A DNA stretch of 64,000 nucleotides from Atopsyche davidsoni (GCA_022113835.1 JAILWY010000007.1:12923501-12987500), one strand, 5' to 3'. Positions 11,801 through 24,274 are shown, counted from the first letter of the stretch. Program-made: numbers and translations. The notes: generated by a model not told the origin, from the sequence alone.

Positions 11801-14800
11801 TTTAAATCCTTGTTTGTAGGTTTTACTACCGATGATATTTTGAGAAAATATGAGTCTATGAATGTATTGTTTTTTTTTAAAATTTAATTTTCGTCTTATT
11901 TGTCTATCCAAGGTATTTTTTATTTAAATAGTAGTATGGTTTGATCACATTTTTTTCAGAATAATAATATTGTGAGCATCTAAGGCACTTATGGTATACT
12001 AGCGACGTAAGTTATCTCTGATGAGGGGATTCTCACTTGCTTGGTTTTCAGCCATTCTGAGCAACGTGGGTCAATATTTCAATGGCCTGAGGAACGAGCT
12101 GGAGACCATAACGGACCAGAAGCCCATCGACCCCATGCTGGTGGACTCTCCCAGCTTCCCTCCGCAGGTCTACTTCCATGGTAACGTACAGCATCATACA
12201 CTCAGACTGACCCACCCTCGTACATCGTCATCTCATATCTAATCTAATATAAGTTAATACGTGTATTGAGCGCATGTAGTGTTTTTATATATTTTCAACT
12301 TCCGCCTCCACCAGCTTTAATCTACTTTCAATCCAAATTTATATATGAAATGTTATATTTGTATTCTATTTTTTCTAATTATACATCGTTTTTATATATA
12401 GTACATTCGTGGTTAATTCGACGTATTTTTTTTTAATAAAAAATAAGATAATTATTTGTTTCAATCATGATTTTTTTATAAAATATGAAAGTTTTCACTA
12501 TTAAAATGTTTAACTTTTTACATTTCATTTTCCAAAAAATGATATGTGTAATAAATTAATTAAATGATAATTTAAATTATTTAACGTGTTTAGAAGACCA
12601 TGTTTGTTGTGAGAATAAGCACCCTTAAATTAGATATCCTGTAACTTTTCTGCAATTCCACATTCGTCATCTTCAAGGCTTTAGTTTCTAGCTGGATTTT
12701 TTTTATATTTTAGGATCTTACAGGTAAGGCTGATATTCTACCTGCAAATATGTCGAATCCTACCTTAGCTTATCCTGAGGAAGGTGTGACAGAACGGCTA
12801 AACCTGCATTTCGATATTACCTTGCCTTACAATGTTGAGAGCTTTAAAAGCTCTTACGCTTGTTTGACCGCTTAAGCTTACTATACTGTACACCGATAAC
12901 AACACTGTTGCTTTAGCCAGCCATTTTTATGTATTTTTTTATGATCACAATGGTATTAAAAATTTAAACGTATCCTAATCAAGTTAATCTATTAATGATT
13001 CAAGGAATGAGAGCACCTTAAAATGTATATCTGGGAAACTTTAGAATATATAAAACCGCCTTGCTTTGCGACCAAAAGTACCGGATTTTATTCCGTGTAA
13101 ATAAACTTAAATGTTTTTTTTTATACCACAGAACATAAAACTTTATTAGTTTAATGCAACAAACAAATGACTTCACGATTCGTATAATTTACAAAACTAC
13201 ACAATGGCAAAAGTTACTGACCTTAGATTATAAAGTTACGTAAATTTGTCAACTGTACGTCAAAACATATTAAAAAAAAAAAAAAACAAGTACTTAAGTG
13301 GAAACTTTATAAATATTCTACAAATTTTGCTGGAGTAAATTGAACTTAAAGTTATTTTTGTATGACGTGAATAATTCAACACTTATGTTTAGTTTATCTA
13401 TGTAAGTGTTATTTCGCGGAAATCTAACTAATTCAGCGTATTATAACAAAAAACCTATGACATTTCAATGTTGCACGTATTTTCTTTAAGCAAATGAAAA
13501 CAACTATGATAAAAATGGTGACGCAGCGAAAAGAAGCAATATGTGTTAAAAAAAAACTTCAGATATATATATATATTATATACTTCGAGGGCTGCCTTTT
13601 ACAATATTTACAGTAATACTCAAAGAACTAGAATCCTTGGGGATGTATGGTCCTTATTATATGCAGGTTCTGTATTATTATATATATATGTCCACTAGCA
13701 TCCTTTGTTCAGAGCGCATACAAAGTTATTGAATATCAAACAGAAGACTTACGTTTCGCTGAAATCGGCTTAGTGTATGAAAAGGAATAACGCACAATCA
13801 TAGATAGGATCCGCCTTTACTGACTTAGATTTTATTTCTATTAACTTCAAAGACTGTTAGGTTAGGTCAGCACTGCATTTATTCATAAACCACGCTATAT
13901 ATAATACAAGCTTAAGTCGCAGAGGTTCGCTCGGATCAAATAATAGAATCTACAGTGCTTGTCATATTTTTTAACATTTTTTTATTAATCTTATTTATTA
14001 TTGAGCTTATTTCTTTGTAATGTTTTATTTCCTGTTTTTTTTGTACCATCTAAGTATTTTTTTATTTATCTCATATGCTTGCCTCTTATTAACGCTTTCC
14101 GATCATATTTCTCCAGATGCAACCGTAATAATAGCCTTTTGAAATATTCTATTTATTTTTAACTTTAGTCATTTTGTATACAAGTTTTTCCTTAAACATT
14201 TTAAAGAAAATCAAAAAACTTAGTATCATATACAATTCTTCAAATCTAGCACGGCTTGAAAATATCGATCCTACTTCAACAAATTTCACTGCAGACTAGA
14301 ATAAGCTAAATTTTTTTTTATTCTCTTTTGATTTTATAATTTTCAGTCATTGCATCGTTTGCAATCTATAGTTTATAAAGCCTTTTCCTGTACAATTTGC
14401 CATTGCATAGCACGCCTTTTACGGTAGAAGATTTTCAGCATGCACAACTTGAATCATTAGCACGAGTATAACACGGATTAATGGCACTCTGAAAGTTCCT
14501 AAGGGGTGAGAAAATAAGATGGGTGAACAATTTTATAAAAAATGTAAAACACATCTCTCTAACAGAGTTTTAATGCCTAAATTAAATTGTAATTCACGCA
14601 TCGTTGTTCAGTTGCATGCATATAATGAATGCCTTTGTTGTAGGTTTTGTGTATGCGAGTAGTAATTTGCTTGTATTAAATATTGATACGTGATTATCAT
14701 GAACGCTATAACATGGGGCAAATTTAAAAAATTACAGCGCATTTCTTACACTTGAGTTTTGTACAAGTCCTCGATTTTCACAGTCGCTGTTAGTAAGCGA

Positions 14801-17800
14801 TGGTAATGATTGTACCATCTGAGAATAGTTTCACTTCCGTAATGAAGACTTGAGACAAAAATTATTAAAAATGACGCGGATTGAGACCCCGCGACCGCAA
14901 CATATGTTTAAATCATAGGTTCCCAAACTTTTTGTCCCGTAGACCCCTTGTCGAGTTTTCCTGTTTTTCGTAGACCCCCCTGCCTTGCTAATATTGAGTT
15001 TTTACATTTGACCGGATTTTTTGTCCGTTATATCCGAAATCCGTTAAACAGGGGTCCGTTATATCGAGGTTTTACTTTATACCTTTATAAATAAAAACAC
15101 ACAAAATGCAAATATAGTAACATTCACTAAAAAAATCATTACTTTTAATAGGAGGGATGGGTATGATGCTTTGATAGGAAATTTTCAATATTTGGCTTCA
15201 AATAAGTCAGATTTAACTTTAAATCTCCTCGCCCAGTAATTTCCAATCTATTTTTTTTTTTTGTAAGATGAATGGCAACCGCATTGAAACACCTTTTTAC
15301 GAGGATATCAAAAACCTTCTTGCGATAGTCCATAATGCAGGATAAATAGTAGGTATATCTCTCTGAAGCCAAAATTGCTGATATCCCTTTCTAAACTGCA
15401 CCTTCAGTTTTTCATTAGAGCTTATTCAGATCAGTTCTTCTTGTAGTATGACTTCTGATTCTTCAATGTAACCGTATGGATTGATAATCCACTGTGGTGT
15501 TTTGGTGATGACCTGGTTAAATGCAATCCTCTCTCGTAGACCCCCATTTACAGTTCATGGACTCCCAATTTAATTTTTCGCTGTCATCGACCCCTTGCAG
15601 GGCGGAATCGACCCCTGGGGGTCGATATTGACCACTTTGGGAACCTATCGTTTCAATGAATGTGTAACTTGGAACGCGGCGAAGCTGTGCATATATACGG
15701 GGTTTAAGGGGTGTGTATAAAGCGCCGTTCCGTTATCGAGTCACTGAGCAGCTGTGCTTGGCTCGGTAGCTGGCTAAGGTGGATGGTGTTGTTGCAGGGA
15801 TGCTGCGCGAGGGTCCGCGGCCCGCCGCCACGGCCGCCTATCTCCACGCCGTGCGCCAGCGACCCTCGCACCGCGTCAGGTCAGTTGGCGACCCCCGCCC
15901 TCCGCCTCTGCTCCACTGGAGACACTAACTAGCACCGGTAAACTCCGACCAGACCTCTCGCAACCCCCTCATGACTCAACGCAGTTACCACCCCCCGGCC
16001 TCAGCGACCACTTGCTACGCGGATTGATATCGACAAAGTCAATACCTTAACCTAACCTAATAATCTACTCACTCTAGTCTAGTGTATTTGGCTTTATCGG
16101 CGAAACAGGAAGATTTTCCTTCAGCGCCTACAAAATGACTGGGTGACTTGTATCACCGTGGGGAAAAACCTACTCACGTAGCAATACATCCGACAACGCT
16201 AATCACCCGACAGTGTCCTCTTTTAAAAAAAACAAATATCACGTAAGAGGACGCTATCGGAAAATCACCGTTCACATCCCACATATCAAAGCAACAACAT
16301 CTGTTTATTCTAGAACTTTCCGACAAGAGTAAATTCGGAAACTAAATTTAATTACGTGTGCCTAATGACCAGGATATTCGGAAAACAAGGCAATTACTTT
16401 ATCAAGTAAGTAATTGGATCTCTTCTAAAGAGATCTACGCTGATGAATAACAACGATTATTAAAAATTCCAGGTATAAATGTTGGGCTATGCGTATCCAA
16501 CATTGTAGGTAGAGCTTGTGTATGAACTTTTCATGACTTTCTAATTAAGCCTCCGCATCATCAGAGATTGCGTATTTCAATACAAAATATCAAATTATTT
16601 TTTATTACATTTAACTTTTATCACGTACGATAGCTTTATTATAGCTATGAGCCGTCTCAGATTATAATTATAATTTCATAGACAAAGCCTTGCATATAGA
16701 GGTTTATTAAATCACGAAGAATCTGACCTACATTTTCTCACTGTCGGTTATATGGGTATATTTAAAATAACATTTGAATTTGCGATACTAAACATGTTTA
16801 AATACTATAAAAGCGATACCCAAATAAATTTATTAACAAAGATATTAAACGTGATAGTTGTACTGAGTTTTGAAACAGTATTCACAAATTAAAATATTAT
16901 TAACAGTACTTTCTTTTGACTATTCTCATTACTTTTATAGATATCGCAGTTTCTTTTATAGAGAAATACATCAAATTGGTTTTTTCGATTTTTTTATGAG
17001 AAGCTTTGGTTGTTCAAAATCCAAGAGTAACTCAAAACAATAAATATTTCCAGTGGTGCTCTCACACCTTTATTTTTTTTTTTATTAGAATAAGTTATAG
17101 TTTATCATGAACATACGTTAACGTGCATGAGTGGAGGGTGGTAACTGTGCTGGGGTAGAAATATCGATAGAAGACGATGTAGCCAACTTCAAACTGGACT
17201 GACCCATACATCATTCGAGAGCATCATGTGCATGGTATTTATGTCCTTACAATCATTTTACATTTTTAATACTTGTAGAAGTGTAACATTGCTGTTAATC
17301 ATATGAATTTTGTGTTTTTAACGCGATAAAACTATACCAAACCTGACATTACCTAATCTTTATTTTAACCCAAATCCAATGCTTTTTTTATTTTAGGTCG
17401 TTATGTTTTTTTCGTTTCATTGCATATGCATAGCATATAGACGTGTTTATTTTGTAATTAAATAACTTATTTATTCAAATTTTTAAAATGAATTATAACC
17501 AACAAGTTTTTTATCGGTGCATTTATTGGAGAAAAATAATCTCTCTGAAAGTGATAAAATACTGCTGTCGAAAAATCGTTTGATTTTCTCACTTATAACT
17601 CATATACATTGATACTTTGATACATGACCGAAATTTGCTTGATTTACTAAGATTTCATAATCTGAAACCTATTTTGAGTATAAAAAAGCAATGAAAGTTC
17701 TCTTAAAAACCTAGCATGTCTGATAAATACCAGTAAGCGCATTAATAAAATACCAACTAATGTTTACATATACTAATGTCCACAAGTATTTATTTTTCAT

Positions 17801-20800
17801 TTGCTACTGAAATTATATATCATTATTGTTCTATCTCAAATTGATATAAAAATATATTTGTATTGTTAGGTGTGTAAAACAAATATCTTGAACAGTTCCT
17901 TCAATTATGAATCATATCAAATTATCACAAAATATCGATCCAAAAATATCCAGTCGAAATAACAAGCGTACAAAATTTATCACGTGAAGGGTGAAACAAA
18001 TAAAAAAAACTATTTACCCGTGTGTAATTTCATAGAATATGCATTGTTTGGAAAATCATAATATAAATACCGGATATTGCTGAACGTATTCAGCTTTTAT
18101 ATTGACGTTACAGGAAATGGCCGATACTTTTTTTGTGCAATTTCCACGAAGCCTAACATTGGTTTTAACTAATTCATTATGTATATTATTTTTCTGATAA
18201 TTATCAGAGTCCATCGATAAAATAACCTTTTGCGACTTTTTGAGCTTAGATTTTTTTTTAATAACTATTAGTAGCGTAACTTTGTAAAAATCGTTCGTCT
18301 TTCGTCGTGCATTCGCGTAGATCCTTTTTGTATTTTTTTTTTTTTTAATATTCTGATGTTATTAACAATGTTTAAGACCCGCTTTTTATTGCAAAAAAAA
18401 ATATCCACGTTTATTTGTCAAAACAGAGCTACGTGAACCACGATCCGTTGACGTCAACCAAAAACAAAACCTATTAATGCTAAAGCGTCATGATACCTTG
18501 CTTTTTATTTTAAAGGTTGTTTAATCATAAAATAAAAACCATACCATGACGTCATTATACTATGACGTGGTATAAGCTGTCGACTTTCTAATTACTAATC
18601 ACTCAGTTTTTGAAAGCTTAGGATAATCTGGTTCCAGGAATTCTAACTTCGCGTGCATTAAAAGATCTGTAAAATTAGATAATCGAGATAGTAATTTACA
18701 TTGGTGACGGTTGCACTGCAGATGAATTATAAATTATTATACAATGAGTTTCAATGCTTCTTATTAGCTTTAACTGAATCTAAATCTGTAAAAACCAAAG
18801 AAAAATATAATGTTGGGTATACTCAAAGCTCTTTTTGACCCTTCTGTATTAAGTGTCATTCAGTAATACTAAATAGTAGGCCAAAATAAAAAGTCCTGAC
18901 AAGCTGTTAAATAAGCCACATGGAATGAATTAACTACTAATTCCCCCATAAGCTATCTTTAGATAAAACTATTAATAACAATATATTTATACGATTAACA
19001 TTGTATTAACATTATCATAGATTATATTCAGAGATCGATCATTTTTATGTAATCTTTGTGACGTACTTTACAGCTTATTAACCATCGCTTCCATTGATCA
19101 GTCGCATTAAGCAGATAGTGGTAATATTGTTATAAATTCATGTTAAAATATCGAACAAGATAAAAAAAATAATGCGAAAGCTTCCTGTACGGCTAAAACA
19201 GACAGCCTTAATTAAATGTGTTACAGTTGTAACCAAATGCAGACAAGTAATTATTTTTCTTGTTGAGTACGGAGTAATTTGATTCCGTGACGTGACACGC
19301 ATGTAGGCCAGCCATAGTCGCGTGTGTCACGTTTTCACGAGATCGGGTCACGGCAGACACTACTCTAAAGCCTTTGAAGGCGAACCATAGCCTTATAATG
19401 TCCTCACTGGAATTTTTTCAAGAATAACCGATGGAGCTATAAAGGCTTACAAATGCATCCCATGGGTGCGCGTGAAATTAAACAGGGGGTGAATGATATA
19501 TGTTTAAAAATAAAAGCAGTATATATGCGTGGTAATCGGAAATACAAAAAAAAAAAAAGCTTTGTGAATTTAGTAAAAACTCTCCAGTTAATATTGTGAG
19601 TATTGTCGATATATTTTTGAATGAACGCGTTTCAACCATTGGTTTACAAATGCACCTCATATATTAAATAAATGGCTATCACCTGCAAATATCGAAAGTG
19701 ATAAAAGACAAGGTAATATATTTATAAATAAAAAGTAATATATTTGCGTGGTAATTTGATGAGATCAGTGTTGGATAGCGATCCGATCAACGATAGATCG
19801 TAGCGAAGTATATACAAGTTTTTTGTGAATTTATTTGGTCTATGAGTCTAACGCTTATATAGTACTAAATTATAATTGGAGGTGAGTTCAAAAAAAAAAT
19901 TAGTTAGCTGATTTAGTAAAGTCTAGCTTTTGAGTTATTTTGAGAGTGCAGGCAGTACTTGGAGAGGAGCGACGGGAATTGCCGAGCAACCTTTGGATCA
20001 AATGGTGTCAAATGTACAGCGACTGAGAAAGCAGACTCCAGTAATAAATGCGATATGAGGCTCACTACAGAGCGCGGCGTTCCTATGCTGGATATTGCTT
20101 TCTGCCACCCTTTCAGCCTGATTCAGATTCAGTTCAAAGGGAGAACCTACCCTTGAACTGTGCACAGGTATCCAATAATGGATGTGTATCACAGTATTTC
20201 GAATGGACTCGCGTGCAATATGTGCGGCGCAAATCGTATAATTTTAAAATAAACGAGTATATTACACGCTATTCTTTTATGGTTTGACAGTTCAAATATA
20301 CACCATTTCAAACAACATATTTTTATTTTAAAGCAATTTCGATAAAATGCTTGTACCTCAAAAAGTTAAAAGCTTAAAACGTTCAGATTTTGCATTCATC
20401 TGTCTCCGCTGAACGGACCTCTACCGAAAGATCGGCGATATACCCGATGACTTTGCTTTGATATAAATTCAAATTTAACAAAATAAAATATATGTAGGTT
20501 ATAAGATTGTGTACACGTCTAGAATGTTGCGATCGTCTATATATAATTCTCAACAACATGTAGGTACATTCAACCATCGCAACGGCCATTTAACACATAA
20601 AACGATAAAGGCGATATAAGCGTAAATGGCTGCTCTATAAACTATCGAGAAGTTTTGCTTTCTATTTGTGATGGCTACCGCCCGAGTTCTTGTAACAATA
20701 AGTGCAATATGCGGCGCGCCTCATCGGTCTAGCTCATAGACCACACTTAAGAAAATCATAATTTTTTGTACAACTGAAGATCTTTGGTCAAATTATGGGC

Positions 20801-20958
20801 ACGACCAGACTGCGAAACGGCCTATATGCAATATAACAAAATGGCGATGTGATGAGCCCCTACCTTGCAGATCCTTTGTCTCCGACCCGGGTCCTCTGGA
20901 GCTACAGGGGGCCAACAGCCACGACCCGGCGCTGCTGTGGACAGGGCTGGGCCGGTAG
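5732..20958 (+). CDS. Unrecognised gene, possible secreted peptide precursor (3' five exons)
   Basis: Five exons are supported: 5732-5879, 7824-7948, 12052-12180, 15798-15879 and 20871-20958 (stop TAG 20956-20958). Each is flanked by AG and GT, each is open throughout, and all four junctions keep phase, giving 189 C-terminal residues. The 5' end is missing because the first exon opens with two bases of a split codon. I do not recognise the family. Visible traits are an acidic stretch (FEDDDNFK), basic clusters QRKR, ARR and ARR in exon 2, a predicted helix around GQYFNGLRNELETITDQ in exon 3, and a C-terminus ending WTGLGR. Dibasic sites plus a terminal Gly-Arg would suit a neuropeptide-like precursor giving an amidated end, but this is inference. 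No Cys is present. Exons are about 60-70 percent GC in AT-rich introns. AATAAA at 21323-21328 may serve as poly(A) signal. Confidence 0.75.
5872..5903 (+). promoter_or_regulatory. Inverted repeat spanning a 5' splice site
   Basis: AACTTCAAGTAAGA at 5872-5885 is exactly repeated in inverse at 5890-5903, with loop TGCG. The arms contain the last eight exon bases and the entire donor GTAAGA (5880-5885). In the transcript this could fold into a 14-bp hairpin hiding the donor. Whether it affects splicing is inference. Confidence 0.6.
5985..6265 (-). pseudogene. Non-LTR retrotransposon RT C-terminal relic
   Basis: Read on the minus strand, this contains LVYGVEAWTLKTANTQRIEA followed by VEMWLYTRIFKIPWVDR, the well-known C-terminal region of endonuclease-reverse-transcriptase proteins of non-LTR elements in insects. 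It is broken by a stop in the following S-T-D-E-stop-V-L segment and trails into KERKLLTFFGHI. It sits in the intron after exon 5732-5879 and is a dead fragment. Confidence 0.75.
6380..6600 (-). pseudogene. Jockey-like non-LTR RT 3' relic, fragment 1
   Basis: The minus strand reads KPL, VIQNKILRW and then NAPWFIQNAQLHRDINTK, matching the jockey-clade C-terminal signature (NAPWYVRN..IHRDL). The frame is broken upstream. A second diverged copy lies at 7470-7620, and a mariner element has landed between them. Confidence 0.7.
6674..7235 (-). mobile_element. Deleted Tc1/mariner-like element
   Basis: The left terminus CAGGGTGTCTAAAGAGAGTA starts at 6674 after TA; the right terminus, with CGATACCCCTTTTGGACAC, is an imperfect inverse ending about 7235 before TA. 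The minus strand retains only the C-terminal part of a transposase: TCHTSNQS, then WPPSSPDLSPLDYFVWGYFK and a degraded tail with GYVSACYQQSLFQIRR. The pattern PPSSPDLSPLDYF is diagnostic of the Tc1/mariner superfamily. At 562 bp the N-terminal DNA-binding half and first catalytic Asp are lost, so it is non-autonomous. Confidence 0.8.
7470..7620 (-). pseudogene. Jockey-like non-LTR RT 3' relic, fragment 2
   Basis: The minus strand reads a diverged KPLQVIQNKVLRW-like stretch followed by NAPWFVQNAQLHRDTNT, the same signature as 6380-6600 with several substitutions and frame breaks. It is either a second insertion of the family or the other side of a rearranged copy. Confidence 0.65.
7824..7948 (+). 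CDS. Exon of unrecognised gene (second visible)
   Basis: The acceptor is CTGTGCAG ending 7823 and the donor is CCTG|GTGAGA. The 41 codons are very Arg- and Ala-rich, with YQRKRSG, VARRGRE and VARRSGP as potential prohormone-convertase sites. The exon starts with one base and ends with one base of split codons, fitting both neighbours. Confidence 0.75.
8440..8512 (-). repeat. tRNA-derived SINE head
   Basis: On the minus strand TGGCCCAGTGG (plus 8493-8503) matches the RNA polymerase III A box, and GGTTTGAATC (plus 8449-8458) resembles the B box with about 34 bp between them, the spacing of a tRNA gene. The acceptor-stem and anticodon arms do not fold as a true tRNA, so this is better read as a SINE head; its tail toward lower coordinates is unclear. 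Confidence 0.45.
9352..10211. mobile_element. Foldback element with ~345-bp terminal inverted repeats
   Basis: The arms 9352-9698 and 9867-10211 are inverted copies at high identity, starting GGGTCTAGGTCG. TTAA flanks both sides (9348-9351 and 10212-10215). The 168-bp centre is AT-rich and has no coding frame. TTAA target choice is shared by piggyBac and Kolobok superfamilies, so one of these probably mobilises it; the GGG terminus favours neither decisively. Related copies are at 41265-41955 and 48003-48424. It lies in the intron between exons 7824-7948 and 12052-12180. Confidence 0.85.
10212..12051. other. Intronic DNA, nothing recognised
   Basis: This is AT-rich sequence between the foldback element and exon 12052-12180. 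Short open frames exist on both strands (for example 10706-10954 minus and 11456-11671 plus) but none has a recognisable motif, repeat structure or splice context. Confidence 0.5.
12052..12180 (+). CDS. Exon of unrecognised gene (third visible)
   Basis: The acceptor is GGTTTTCAG ending 12051 and the donor is CATG|GTAACG. The 42 codons include ILSNVGQYFNGLRNELETI, a likely amphipathic helix, then a proline-rich tail with DSPSFPPQVYFH. Codon use is GC-biased, unlike the flanking introns. Confidence 0.78.
12181..14913. other. Intronic DNA, nothing recognised
   Basis: AT-rich intron with poly-A and poly-T runs and a short TA repeat near 13565. I see no coding region or clear element boundary until the hAT terminus at 14914. 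Confidence 0.5.
14914..15649 (-). mobile_element. hAT-superfamily relic
   Basis: The termini CATAGGTTCCCAAA (14914) and its near-inverse TTTGGGAACCTATC (ending 15649) are flanked by GTTTAAAT (14906-14913) and GTTTCAAT (15650-15657), an 8-bp target duplication with one mismatch, as expected for hAT. On the minus strand a fragment at 15145-15372 ends KPNIENFLSKHHTHPSY after KKKNRLEITGRGDLKLNL, resembling the C-terminal tail of Buster/ZBED-type hAT transposases. At 736 bp it keeps only that tail, so it is dead or non-autonomous. Confidence 0.75.
15798..15879 (+). CDS. Exon of unrecognised gene (fourth visible)
   Basis: The acceptor is GTTGTTGCAG ending 15797 and the donor is CAG|GTCAGT. The 26 codons include MLREGPRPAATAAYLHAVRQ. 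Both split codons agree in phase with the exons on either side. Confidence 0.75.
15880..20870. other. 5-kb intron, mostly unrecognised
   Basis: This is the last intron of the plus-strand gene. Apart from an imperfect inverted repeat at 18485-18553 and AT-rich simple sequence I see no element with identifiable ends. Two short diverged repeats occur near 19486-19538 and 19712-19758, sharing a GCGTGGTAAT core. Open frames around 19959-20287 have no recognisable content. Confidence 0.45.
18485..18553. repeat. Imperfect inverted repeat with TGACGTCA-like core
   Basis: GCGTCATGATACCTTGCTTT at 18485 onward pairs imperfectly with the inverse ending near 18553 (about 80 percent by eye), around a 15-nt loop. 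A further copy of the ATGACG/CATGACGTCA motif follows at 18560-18575. It may be a small MITE; no target duplication was found. Confidence 0.4.
20871..20958 (+). CDS. Terminal exon of unrecognised gene
   Basis: The acceptor is CTACCTTGCAG ending 20870. One base completes an Arg codon, then 28 codons run to TAG at 20956-20958, ending DPALLWTGLGR. The final Gly-Arg could be an amidation signal if this is a peptide precursor. The exon is GC-rich and the sequence after the stop soon returns to AT-rich. Confidence 0.72.
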
Positions 20959-23900
20959 GCTGCGCGGCCCTCAGGAGGCTTCCACTCACCCCCGCACCCC
21001 CGCAGTCTACTGAAGCGATCCATTCGACGATAACTAACCACTACTGATGTGACATTTCCATTCTCAGTATTACTACACCAAAGGACCCCCCACACTATGT
21101 ACAAGTACAGCGCATTACACTAAGAGCCGGGAAGGCTCTGAAGAAATCTGAAAATCCAGATGATTAATAACTATAAAACATCAACAGCCTTGTCTATTGT
21201 ACTATGCTGAGGTAACAATTTAACCTTATCAAACAGTACTGCATATAATTTAATTAAATATAAGAAAAAAAATTCTGAAGCCCTGCATTATTTTGTCCAA
21301 TAATAGTCAGATTTAATTCTGTAATAAAACATCACAACTAATTTTAAAAATGCTAATAGTTTTACTATAATAAAATGTACTGCTTCGTTACTACGCTTTA
21401 TATTTTGACAAAATCTTCGATAACATTTCCGCACGACTCAGTAACATCTAAGTCATATGGAATCTAAGGGATTGTTTGTGATTCATTAGTAAAGGCACAA
21501 GGCACAATCGTGGTGGTCGCTATTGCCAAAGATATCATTGGAAATATTATTATGTGGCAACTGAGTTGTTTTCACAAACAATATGCCGTTGCGCCACGCT
21601 GCTAATGCATTGTGTCTTCCTAATCTATATTTTTTTCCATTCATATACAAATGCATATTCTCTATAGATACTGAAATAAAAAATATCAGCATTCTTTTTA
21701 TATAACACAGTGACTTTATAATAGATTATAAGAATAGTAGTAATTTTGCATAGTGTGGTGAAGTCCTTGGATATTATACAAACCCACAGAAAGTATAAAT
21801 AAAATTTTAATTGAGACTAGCATGCGTTATTTGGCAAAATCTGTTTTCGTTTATGTCTGCTGTTTGGATGTTTCATTTCATACTAAATCTCGAATCCCGC
21901 CACTGCCAAATTATGCTTGTTTGTCTATATGAATATTGAATTAATCTATATGCTGTCATGTAATTTTGTTACAAAAGTAGAGTTAAAATATTTATATTAT
22001 TTGATGAATTTTAAAATTATCAGTTGGGTAACTAACTGTACCTTTGAATATGTTGCCTATCAAAGAAAATAAATGTAACACTTGAAAGATTTATTTATTC
22101 AAAATAGTTACAGTATTAACTATTCGTCAATTAATGTTTCTTGAGGTAATGAAATACTTTAAATTTTATTATTGTTACAAAAAATATATATAACTAACAT
22201 TATGTGTACCTAATATAAGAAAATAAATATCTATATTACATATAACTGTAATTTTTTTCTTTGTCTACAAAACTACAGAAATTTTAACTGATATAGTTGA
22301 GTATATTTTATTACAGTTTAGGAATTTTAGGCTTAAAATATGAATAAAAATATAAAGTGTATCGGAAGAATTTAGTTATTTTCGTCAAACCTAAATGTAT
22401 TGTATTATAATTAATGTCTATTTTTCACAACTTATAGATTAACTTGTGTGTATTACAAGAATTAAATTAAAAAATCAAACGCTGAACTCACTTGTAAAAA
22501 GTAATTATTCCAATACTAAATGGCTCAGAGAGACAATGATCAAAATGTTAAACTTCTATCTGTGAAGCAAAGGTTCAAAGCTGCCGTGCATCTAAACATT
22601 CCTACTGATATCACCAGAATCTCATCTAATTAGATTTGAAATTTGTGTTACGATATGTCTGAATTAAAATTTTTCTTTCATAATAATGCTGGACATTGTA
22701 AACATATTTAAAAAATAAATATTAAACAAGCATGTTGTTTTATTATTAAATTTATTGGTACATACTTGATCAGAATATGCTCTAAAAGCAAGTAGATGGT
22801 TTTATAGTAAACGCTGTGAAATGTATGTGGTGGTTGCATACTTCACCATAACTATATACTTCGTACAAGTGAGTTTAGGAAAATCTGTTGAAAAAAGATT
22901 AAATTCCTAATTTATTGCGTATTGTTAAGAAAAAAAGAGTATGATGAACAGTATAAGTTCTTCATTATCATATTGTTAGACAAAGTGTATAACCAGTTAA
23001 TTAAATAAAAGTTTTGACATTCAGCATCACTCTTTGTTTTTCATGGACACCGAAACATCAAAGCATAACAACAACCCTTTATTAAATAGGGGTTTATTTA
23101 TATTTACTCCACAATGGCATCGAGAAGCAAATAATTTCAATAAAATGTCTATAAACCACCCTATTCTGTGAGGCCGTGAACGGTTCAAAATAATCACGAG
23201 AAATCGTGGATATGTCTAGCTTGTAACAATGAACGTTTCCTTTTTGTTTACAGGAGCGTAGCATAAACCCTTAATTGCAATAGCATAATCTAGTTATAAT
23301 TATTTCAATAACAGTAAAAAAAAAATGATTTTTTATAGACAATAATTTATTTATCATAAATGCCTAATTAATATCACAATTTTCGAACACAAAACTATTC
23401 AACTTTATTGATATACTCAAAGATTGTGCATAGACCTGCAGATAGCTATGAGCTGTCCGATGGTAAAAAAGACTATTGCATAGTTTAAGTTAGCCTTACT
23501 AACTTACTGTCAAATAACACATAAGTTTATTCAGATTCTACGGACTTTCGGACTGCGGACTCCAACTAAAACCCTTCTCCCAAGGTAAAAATCCCAATAA
23601 GATCCACTACAGTTTTGTTGTGTTTTCGATGGATCTTTGTGGCATGGACGCACATAAATTTAATGACATTTCATAAATAATGTCAAAAAGCCCATTACAT
23701 AAATAATCTAAAAGAGTTTTTTTCGGAGTACTTTACTCATCTTTGGATTGAAAGTAATTTATAATTTTATAACAGTTTTGAATTTCTCCAACTGGATTAA
23801 AGACCAGAACCAGGATCCGAGTTGGTAAGTACGCAATCGAGTTAATGTAATGACAACTTAAGTGTATTCTGTCCCCAACCTCCCACAGGTCTATGCTATT

Positions 23901-24151
23901 CTGTAAGTCAGAATTGTTAGCATAAGATTTGCACTACTTATTATTAATAAAATTTAATTGTTTATAGACTCCAAGCCTGGTATGTTGAGCAATACATCTG
24001 GTAATATTATAAAATACCCTTCGTATTATAATTGCGACAAGAACAGTAAATCTTGTATATGAACAATGAAACTACCCAAAAAAGATAGTCTCTGCATGCA
24101 AAGCCCCAAAGCCAAACTGTGCATTTTACCTCAGCCCCGAATACGATTATG
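20959..24151. other. Convergent intergenic region
   Basis: This lies between the stop codons of the plus-strand gene and AOAH, so it should contain both 3' untranslated regions. AATAAA at 21323-21328 is a candidate poly(A) signal for the plus-strand gene. A 37-codon ATG frame at 22520-22633 has no support. Otherwise AT-rich DNA with nothing recognised. Confidence 0.5.
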
Positions 24152-24274
24152 CTAGTAGCCTCCTTGGTCTCCAAACAGTTGTTCGATCTCTTCATTGTGA
24201 GGATTAGGAGGCCCCTGAATGCTAAGCGCCTCCAGCGAGTCCCATAGAACTTTAGCGATGAGAGGTTGTGATTT
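24152..24274 (-). CDS. AOAH: AOAH exon 12 (terminal)
   Basis: It follows a TTTCTTTTCAG acceptor and ends with TAG at 24152-24154. The 40 residues finish EEIEQLFGDQGGY, matching the conserved FGDQGG C-terminus of vertebrate AOAH. Confidence 0.93.
   Translation of the reverse strand, partial: KSQPLIAKVLWDSLEALSIQGPPNPHNEEIEQLFGDQGGY

Noticed and set aside
22520..22633. 37-codon ATG frame containing VKQRFKAAVHLNIP
   Set aside because: A weak resemblance to acyl-CoA-binding-type starts is too short to support, and there is no splice or neighbour context.
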